Below are positions 58,401-64,000 of a stretch of DNA of 64,000 nucleotides, piece by piece. Under the pieces are notes generated by a model, which searched no databases, had not been told where the DNA came from, and was given only the letters and a program-made list of their open reading frames with translations. The stretch spans positions 47,300,786 to 47,364,785 of the forward strand of contig OY755046.1 of NCBI GenBank assembly GCA_963576565.1, written 5' to 3'. Origin of the DNA: Aspidapion aeneum. Lineage: Eukaryota; Arthropoda; Insecta; Coleoptera; Brentidae. Made by a program: the position numbers and the translations under genes. Position 1 is the first letter of the stretch; the number at the start of each line of letters is the position of its first letter.

Positions 58401-60119
58401 AACGAAAGGTAATTGAGTCTGGAGTTAAACAAAATAAATTTTAGTTAAAAAAAAGGGTGGGGTAGATTTCAAAAAGTTAAAACATGGCTTGTGTGGTATC
58501 AAACAAAAGGTAATTGAGCATGGAGGTAAATAAAATATATTTCAGATATTAGTTATATTAGCTCACACGAACACTATAACTATAGTACCTAGTGTGAGCT
58601 TAGGTACCTATATATTGGCAGAGTATTTATATATACATACAGAACTTCGATAACTCGAAAAACCATCTGTCACATAAAAATTTTGGCTTATCGAGACTTC
58701 GACTTATCGAGACGTCGACTTATCAAATAATAAACAAAAATTTTTGCGGCGTTTTCGTATTTTTTGTAAATCAAAATTTACGTATTTTAGCTCACACATA
58801 TACTATACTATAGTAGTGTGAGCTATGGTGATCCTAATTTTTGCGAGAAAAAAAAAGTTGCTCTGATTTCAAGAATTTTTATATATCTTTGCGTTTCAGA
58901 TGATTTTGAAACTTTTTTGTTGCGCCGTCTGTCTGTATGTCTGTCTGTCTGTCTGTATGTCTGTAACGACCAACGCGCATAACTCAAAAATCGCTTGGCC
59001 GATTTTAATAAAATTTGGTGCCTAGGCTGGGTCTTGGGTCGAGATGGTCCCATTTAAAAATGAACAAAATCCACCGAACAGAAACCAAATAAAAGAGTGG
59101 GGGTAGATTTCAAAAATTAGAGTTTATGTAAAAATATGGCGTGTGTGATATCAAACGAAAGGTAATTGAGTCTGCAGTTAAACAAAATACATTTTAATTT
59201 ATTTAAAAAAAAGGGTGGGGGTATATTTTAAAAATTAGAGTTTAAGTGAAAATATGGCGTGTGTGATATCAAACGAAAGGTAATTGAGTCCGGAGTTTAA
59301 CAAAATACATTTTAGTTTTTTGTTTTTTTTAAAGGTGGGGGTAGATTTCAAAAATTTGAGTTTAAGTCAAAACATGGCTTGTGTGGTATCAAACAAAAGG
59401 TAATTTAGTCTGGAGTTAAATAAAATATATTTCAGTTTTTAGTTATATTAGCTCACACGTACACTATAACTATAGTACCTAGTGTGAGCTTAGGGGCCCA
59501 TATATTGGCAGAGTATTTTTAGGGAAAAATTGGTATACTTGCAACAATTCTGATACAACCAAGTCTATATTAAAAACGTTCACCTCTAATACATGTGAAT
59601 ACATAATTTTTGTTCTTATACATATGTATAAATGTACATATTTATTTTACCGAAAAAAAGTCGTTTTTTGTGACATAGTAACGTACACACAACCCCTAAA
59701 CGTATAGCAAATCCAATACAAGTTACACTGAATTGCGTCTTTAAAACATTCCAATGCAACAACGATTCGTAATTAGGGGCGTAAGATATTCGACTAATAG
59801 AAGTTTAAGTTATCAATACCAAATTAAATATATTTCTCACCCTTGACGCCATTGCCAACAGTTTGGTTCGACTTATCAAAGACTTTGAGTTATTGAAGTT
59901 CCACTGTATAATATAATATTAATTCGTGCAATATTTTTGCTTTTCAACATTATTGTCAATTACTTACTTAATAAAGAAATTCCTCGTAAAGATACTATTG
60001 AATGTACAAAATCTGTATATAAACTAAAAAACATCCAGTATGTTGCACCGAATACTAAAATAAGTGAAATCACACATCCTATCGTAAATATTAACATTTT
60101 GCCTCTTCTTCTTACTGGC
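52057..60119 (-). CDS. membrane-anchored GH18 chitinase (six exons)
   Basis: Predicted enzyme cleaving beta-1,4 links in chitin, probably held at the cell surface by an N-terminal signal anchor. Exons on the minus strand: 60119-59968, 57875-57732, 55982-55805, 54771-54532, 52959-52744 and 52420-52057. All junctions are GT-AG and in phase. Starting at the ATG at 60097 the product is 423 residues; codons before it in the first exon are open, so an upstream exon is possible. Residues 1-24 are hydrophobic after an RRRGK stretch. KIVCYYNF is near 62-69, LKVLLSIGGAS near 124-134, the catalytic DGIDLDWE at 166-173 (acid Glu173), NLMTYD at 237-242 and GGVMIYSLNTDD at 383-394. There is no chitin-binding CBM14 domain. 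Single-domain, TM-anchored insect chitinases (Cht11-like) are the likely relatives; that assignment is inference. Confidence 0.9.
52744..52959 (-). CDS. chitinase exon 5 (MTYD motif)
   Basis: Acceptor TTTTTAG, donor GTATGA. YVDFVNLMTYDFHFYNPITP, then IIVGLPTYGHSF. The Asp of MTYD shapes the active site. Leaves in phase 2. Confidence 0.92.
53035..54129. mobile_element. 1.1-kb long-TIR element in the chitinase intron
   Basis: Terminal inverted repeats of about 250 bp begin CAGGGTGTCTCATTATATTT at the left and the inverse at the right, flanked by TA (53033-53034 and 54130-54131). A second, nested inverted repeat of about 55-bp arms around CCCCATGTAT...ATACATGGGG lies at 53649-53775. There is no transposase. 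It sits between exons 4 and 5. Confidence 0.87.
54532..54771 (-). CDS. chitinase exon 4 (catalytic)
   Basis: Acceptor CTTTTAG, donor GTAAGT. Contains DGIDLDWEFPG with the full DxxDxDxE set. Ends at YNVPEINK, which continues to YVDFVNLMTYD in the next exon. Confidence 0.93.
55210..55510 (+). pseudogene. LINE fragment before the reverse transcriptase
   Basis: Plus-strand reading with frameshift: EIIKIKDMNGIETNVKEDII and then ISKAEIKKALKKMKI. These match the endonuclease-RT linker of RTE/jockey LINEs, which continues NGKAPGxD; that part is lost. It lies in a chitinase intron, opposite in strand to the gene. Confidence 0.65.
55805..55982 (-). CDS. chitinase exon 3 (SIGG motif)
   Basis: Acceptor ATTTTTAG, donor GTAAGT. 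AFASVENNSIYLDPKHVEF, then LKVLLSIGGASNTNGF: the conserved KxxxxxGG substrate-cleft motif. Leaves in phase 2. Confidence 0.9.
56100..57140. other. intron 2 of the chitinase gene, no element resolved
   Basis: AT-rich intron sequence. A minus-strand frame at 56739-57143 is rich in F and L and resembles nothing. A G homopolymer lies at 57101-57110. Confidence 0.4.
57141..57715. mobile_element. CATAGGCGCACCCAGG element, about 575 bp
   Basis: The left CATAGGCGCACCCAGG and right CCTGGGTTGCGCCACTA are inverse apart from single changes. It is the longest member of the family seen at 1871 and 43203. No certain target duplication. In a chitinase intron, 16 bp from exon 2. Confidence 0.65.
57732..57875 (-). 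CDS. chitinase exon 2 (GH18 first strand)
   Basis: Acceptor TTTTTAG, donor GTAAGC. Codes for a serine-rich linker, then KIVCYYNFPDDPASLQ and CTHLNL, the first beta strand of the GH18 barrel. Enters in phase 1 and leaves in phase 1. Confidence 0.88.
58051..58600 (+). repeat. GACA palindrome-family repeat, plus orientation, copy 1
   Basis: Bounded by the palindromes AGCTCACACTACTACTATAC...(58051-58086) and AGCTCACACGAACACTATAA...(58560-58600). Carries CGACCAACGCGCATAACTC after a short GTCT tract and two AGGGTGGGGGTAGATTTC subrepeats. Lies in chitinase intron 1. Confidence 0.85.
58789..59490 (+). repeat. GACA palindrome-family repeat, plus orientation, copy 2
   Basis: Same order as copy 1: palindrome (58789-58824), TTTCGAAACTT-type segment, short GTCT tract, CGACCAACGCGCATAACTC, four subrepeats with GGTGGGGGTA and ATATGGCGTGTGTGATATC, and a closing palindrome (59450-59490). 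The 188-bp spacer between copies 1 and 2 contains CTTATCGAGAC(T/G)TCGACTTATC repeats. Confidence 0.85.
59968..60119 (-). CDS. chitinase exon 1 (signal anchor)
   Basis: Acceptor TTTTAG before 60119 and donor GTAAGT at 59967. Codes for VRRRGK, then MLIFTIGCVISLILVFGATY and onward. The ATG at 60097-60095 is taken as the start. The acceptor upstream implies a 5' untranslated or coding exon farther left on the minus strand, not found. Confidence 0.75.
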
Positions 60120-60129
60120 CTAAAATAAA

Positions 60130-60640
60130 ATAATCATTTAGGTAATGGTCAAGAAGTTGATATTTTGTTGCCCTTGCCGAGTGTTTAAGACCAAATGTCT
60201 CTCTCTTTTAAACCTCAGTCCTAGATTTTTTCAATCCAAAAAAGGACGTCCGTTATTTTATGACAGTTTTTGATCTATGTTCAAGTCCATAATCTTTTTT
60301 CGAATTCACAACACTTTCGTGTATTTAGTATATTATTCCAGAGCCTTATTCCTATTGTGTATATAATAACTCAAAAAAGTTAGTTCAGCTACAAACATTG
60401 CCGTAATTACCTCAAAAATAACCCAAAAATACACGCGGAGGCCTAATTATAGTAGATCGAGCGCTGCATTGGCATTGAAACAACCTTAAAGCTTCCTCGA
60501 ATTGACTATGAAATTCATTTGCCTGCTTAAGGAGACCTTGAATCCGAGGACACCTCAAGAAGGACTATGAAATGCATTTGGCTCCTTAAAACTCTGTTAT
60601 CTAAAAAGCCCCTATAAGATGGGGAAACGATGCATTTTTG
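60130..60640. other. no gene seen
   Basis: Upstream of the predicted first chitinase exon. Includes two imperfect repeats of a GACTATGAAAT(G/T)CATTTG phrase (60505-60570). No promoter element could be supported. Confidence 0.4.
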
Positions 60641-60649
60641 CGTCTTTTA

Positions 60650-61078
60650 ACTATCGGGGACAGAGATGGATGGAGTTCATTAAAGGACCTTGTCAGAAGA
60701 GAGCCAGGAATACCATTGGACTTACCAGACAGGAGATCCGTATAGTGACTGGACTTTTTACGGGTCACTGTCGACTAAGAGTACCCATGCACAGAATGAG
60801 AATAACAGAAGAGACCGAATGTAGACTCTGTATGGAGGATGACGAAACAGTTAGACATGTACGGTGCGAATGTCCGTTTACGTCAAAACACCTTCGGTAA
60901 ACCTCAGATTTATTCAGAAGATCTGAACAGTGTCTCACCCAAACTGATAGCTAACCTTTTTGGAGGATTAGGCATACAGTGGTGAGAAACCACTCAAAAG
61001 TGAGCCACAATAGACCCACTAGTGGTCGCAGTGGAAGAAGGGCTGCAAGGCCCACTCATGTATGAATCATCATCAACG
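60650..61078 (+). pseudogene. LINE 3' end, relative of the 29951 element
   Basis: EFIKGPCQKRARNTIGLTRQ, EIRIVTGLFTGHCRLRVPM and CRLCMEDDETVRHVRCEC match the C-terminal part of the 29951 LINE closely. A small deletion shifts the frame at CECP. The 3' untranslated part and the ATCATCA end also match. The RNase H region is gone: GATGGATGG is joined directly to AGTTCATTAAAGG, which indicates an internal deletion. Confidence 0.88.
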
Positions 61079-61199
61079 GGGCCGGAAAAGGCCTTGAATG
61101 TCGAGGATGCATCAGAGAGTGACTATAAATTTCACCTTTAGGCACAGACAGATTTATTTAGCTTTTTATATTCGTTTGTTTGTTTGTTAAGGTGTGCCT

Positions 61200-62360
61200 T
61201 GCGACTCAAACTAGTTTTTACGGCTGCAATTGACTCTTAGGCACAGTGCTAAATTGAATGTAAAGAAGTTTGGCTGGAATAGCAAAGTTTAAAAAAACAT
61301 TTCCAAACTAGTAAGAACCATTCATTTTGAAATTTGTATTGGAGAACTTGGCTTTACTTTTATCTCAATTCTTTTTACGGAATACCACTTTCGCGTACTT
61401 GGCTTTTTTTTACACGAAATGTTTTTGATATGCTTATGATTTTTTAAAAATATTTCAACCCACTTTCTATCTCTTTTGCAACCTCCCCACCCACATTAAA
61501 ATGGTCTTACACTACACACAATTAGGTACCAAAAATTTTTAGAGGCACATTTGGTTAAAATCGGTTTATTGGCTTTTGAGTTATTGTGTAGATACCAGAC
61601 AGATGGATAACACCATCCCAAAAATTGGTAGTTTTTGTTTCTTTTTTGACCCAAGTGATAGATGTCTAAAAATTATAAAAAAATTGACAGAATTTTCTGC
61701 TTTTGTTCTTTATTGTATTTTTGAGCACTAATTTGTCTAAATTCCTTACAAGTTAAATTATAATCGTTTGGTCTTGGTTGGCCCAAATAAGTATACTTTG
61801 TCTAAATTTGCAGAAAAAAAGATTGGTTTGATATCCAAGGGTCAAAAGAGTATAATACTCTAAAAAAGAGTATATCTTGTCACCCAAGTGCATAGTGTTA
61901 CCTCAGTTTTACTTACCTCAAATTTTGAACTACTTGATATTTTTCATGATAATTATACATTATGATCATTATGTTGCAATGACAGTCGTTTCAATAGATA
62001 TTGGTTTCGTTTTGACTATATTCTTCTTTTGATGCCACTGCATAATTTTACGATTTTATGGCTTGGTGTATCTAGTAATAAAAGAAAAAATAACATAAAG
62101 CTTGTTAGGTATTATAAGCTCTAGCTTTTCGTTAAATATACTTGCTATTACGGCTGCAAATTGACTCTTAGGTACAGTTCTAAATTGAACATAAAGAAGT
62201 TTGGCTGTAATAGCAAAGTTTAACAAACATTTTCAAACTAGTAAGACTCTTTCATTTTAAAATTTGTATTGGAGAATTTGGCTATTCTTTTATCTCAATT
62301 CTTTTTACAGAATACCATTTTCGTGCACTTGGCTTCTTTTTACATGAAATGTTTTTTTAT
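61200..62360 (+). repeat. two direct copies of a 215-bp repeat, 0.94 kb apart
   Basis: 61205-61425 and 62145-62355 share TTGACTCTTAGG(C/T)ACAGT, AAAGAAGTTTGGCTG, CAAACTAGTAAG and TTTGTATTGGAGAA(C/T)TTGGCT. The second half is the right arm of the foldback MITE at 38082. Between the copies is a diverged GACA-family stretch (61460-61600). Confidence 0.75.
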
Positions 62361-62459
62361 GTTATAATTTATCTGCAAAAAACTAAAATTTACATTTTCA
62401 AAATTGTATTACATAAAAAGAATCTTACCTATTAAACTAAAAATAACTTTTTACTTTGC

Positions 62460-62910
62460 CATGGTACAATGAATAATTAATTATGGTATTATAGTCTGGG
62501 GTGGGATATATAAAACAGACTGAATTGTTTAAATAAAAGATATTACAAAAAAGTTTTGTAAGGTATACTCAAGGTGCTGGACACTGAGATCATACCAATG
62601 ATTATAAGACAGTGTATAGTCACTGATCATAGTCAGAATATTTTTAAATCCCTTGAAATTCTAGATCTAAACAACCATATTGTCTTAATATTTGCAAATT
62701 TATTAAACTAAATCATCAAAACAATATTCATATCAACTATTCAACAACTCAACAAAATGTTTCATACATAGAGTAAACTTCACAAAGAATGTTTTTCTTT
62801 GAACTGCCAAATAATATTTAAGATCTACCATATAGAAAATTTTCTTCTTATCTCTAAAAGATACATCATATCTAGTTTTAATGTCCACATTTTATCAAAA
62901 AGCTAAGTCT
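62460..62910 (+). pseudogene. LINE reverse transcriptase C-terminal fragment
   Basis: NYGIIVWGGIYKTE, then RYTQGAGH, KSLEILDLNNHI and FFELPNNI, with stops: the thumb/C-terminal region of a jockey/CR1-type LINE. Cut at 62916 by the TIR element and possibly continued after 63601. Confidence 0.65.
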
Positions 62911-62916
62911 TAACTA

Positions 62917-63599
62917 GAGTCCCTGTATGTTGACATATTTGGATATATATATTATCAAGGCCGACAAAAAAATACAGGCCACGACCTTAAAAAAATCAGC
63001 TGTTCTCCGGGGGCTGACTTTTACATTGGGTCTTATGGGAGGTCAGACGTTTTTTTATGATATTTTCAAAATGGCACTACAGATGTCCGCGAAATTTCAG
63101 TCAAATATTCTCAGACACTATCCTCATATTCCACTAAACTTTTGTAAGGATGCAAGGTGACTAAAAGGTTAAAATCTTCAACATTTAGCATTTTTTATTT
63201 TGAATTCAAATTACCCGCCATGTACCGCATGCCAACTGTTATATTTGACAAGTATTTGACTTTGTCATCTGTGTGTGTCACAATCGCTTCTGTTTTAAAT
63301 TTAATTTTTGTGTGAGCTAATGAAGCGGCTCTGAGAAATTAAGAATTACTATACATTTAAAAAAATAGTTCTGCAAGAATATAGTAAAAACAATCTCAAA
63401 ACCGGCTTTATTTTTAAAAAAATTAAATTTTCATGAACCGTCATTCCAACTTCAATATTTTAAAGACAATCAGCTGTGTCGTGACGTGACCATCAAAAAG
63501 AATCAGCCCCGGATATGATGTCAACAAAGTGGAGGATCGTGGCTCGTCCGTTTTGATAGCCCTGATAATATATCAAAATATGTCAACATACAGGGACTC
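62917..63599. mobile_element. 683-bp TIR element, TA target
   Basis: GAGTCCCTGTATGTTGACAT at the left is matched by its exact inverse at the right, with the inverted repeat continuing imperfectly to about 40 bp. Flanked by TA (62915-62916 and 63600-63601). No transposase. Termini-like relics are also seen near 39927-40025. Confidence 0.87.
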
Positions 63600-63601
63600 T
63601 A

Positions 63602-64000
63602 GTCTTAACTAACTTAATTTTACACCTCACAGGGACAAATTAAAATATCAATTTGTACATATCTGTACCTACCTGACTCATGACCTAGACTAGATAACAT
63701 TGTTAATGATGTGTTATTATCTCTTTAAATTTTATAAATTTGATATTTTATTTTAGTGTTACATAGGTATTTTCAACAGTGGTCTATGTAAACTCTTTTG
63801 TTTGTTTACATGTAAATGCACACAGGATTCATTTCCTAGCACAACATAAACAAGGGACAGATAAATATATTTATTAAAAAAATAAGATTTTGTGAAATAA
63901 CTGTAAGATATATCTGTGTTGAAATAAATAAATACAACTGAAAAAGAGAATGTGGCCATTTTGGATTTCAAATCCAATCTGTTTATGTTCAATAATCTGT
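63602..64000. other. no gene seen
   Basis: AT-rich; may include the 3' untranslated end of the interrupted LINE. No motif could be supported. Confidence 0.35.

Noticed and set aside
59937..60128. 63-codon plus-strand frame
   Set aside because: The opposite strand carries the chitinase signal-anchor exon with good splice signals and correct phase, which explains the openness better.

Overview
The window is AT-rich, repeat-dense eukaryotic DNA, most likely from an insect and plausibly a beetle with a large genome. That placement is an inference. It rests on a spliced, membrane-anchored GH18 chitinase gene of insect type and on the mobile elements present: mori-type and other mariner copies, piggyBac-like, hAT-like and Harbinger-like DNA elements, BEL/Pao, and RNase H-bearing and jockey/CR1-like LINEs. 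No rRNA, tRNA or bacterial-style operon was seen. Almost all longer open frames are repeats, decayed transposons or chance.

Layout. 1-17 kb holds DNA transposons defined by terminal inverted repeats and target duplications: a piggyBac-like TTAA element (1339-3163), an element built largely of a 10-bp minisatellite (3817-4708), a mori-like mariner split by a second transposon (9783-12452 and 9905-11694) and a hAT-like element (12983-13764). A minus-strand LINE follows (about 14.05-15.14 kb). 17,246-29,328 is one complete, apparently young LTR retrotransposon on the minus strand. It has two 2558-bp LTRs, an AAGT target duplication, a lysine-tRNA-type primer binding site and a polypurine tract, but its internal region is arrays of tandem repeats with no gag or pol. 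That makes it a LARD-like non-autonomous element, and it interrupts a Harbinger-derived frame. 29.9-36.5 kb has a 5'-truncated LINE with a 14-bp target duplication, a mariner, a palindrome-bounded repeat family carrying a long GACA microsatellite, and a hAT-like element. 36.9-45.2 kb has tandem repeats, foldback elements and a decayed BEL/Pao element.

The only convincing host gene lies on the minus strand, 60,119 to 52,057. Six exons join in phase into a predicted 423-residue protein with an N-terminal membrane anchor and one GH18 domain containing the catalytic DGIDLDWE. Downstream of it, 45.5-51.9 kb, lie nine further full or partial copies of its last exon in the same orientation, most of them broken. 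One of these copies was later split by a 1.9-kb transposon at a site whose uninterrupted form survives in its sister copies.

58-64 kb holds two more palindrome-bounded repeats, which overlap the gene's first intron, then LINE fragments and a TA-target inverted-repeat element. The main unusual items are the terminal-exon array, the LARD-like element made of tandem repeats, and the transposons whose bodies are minisatellite or GACA repeat.
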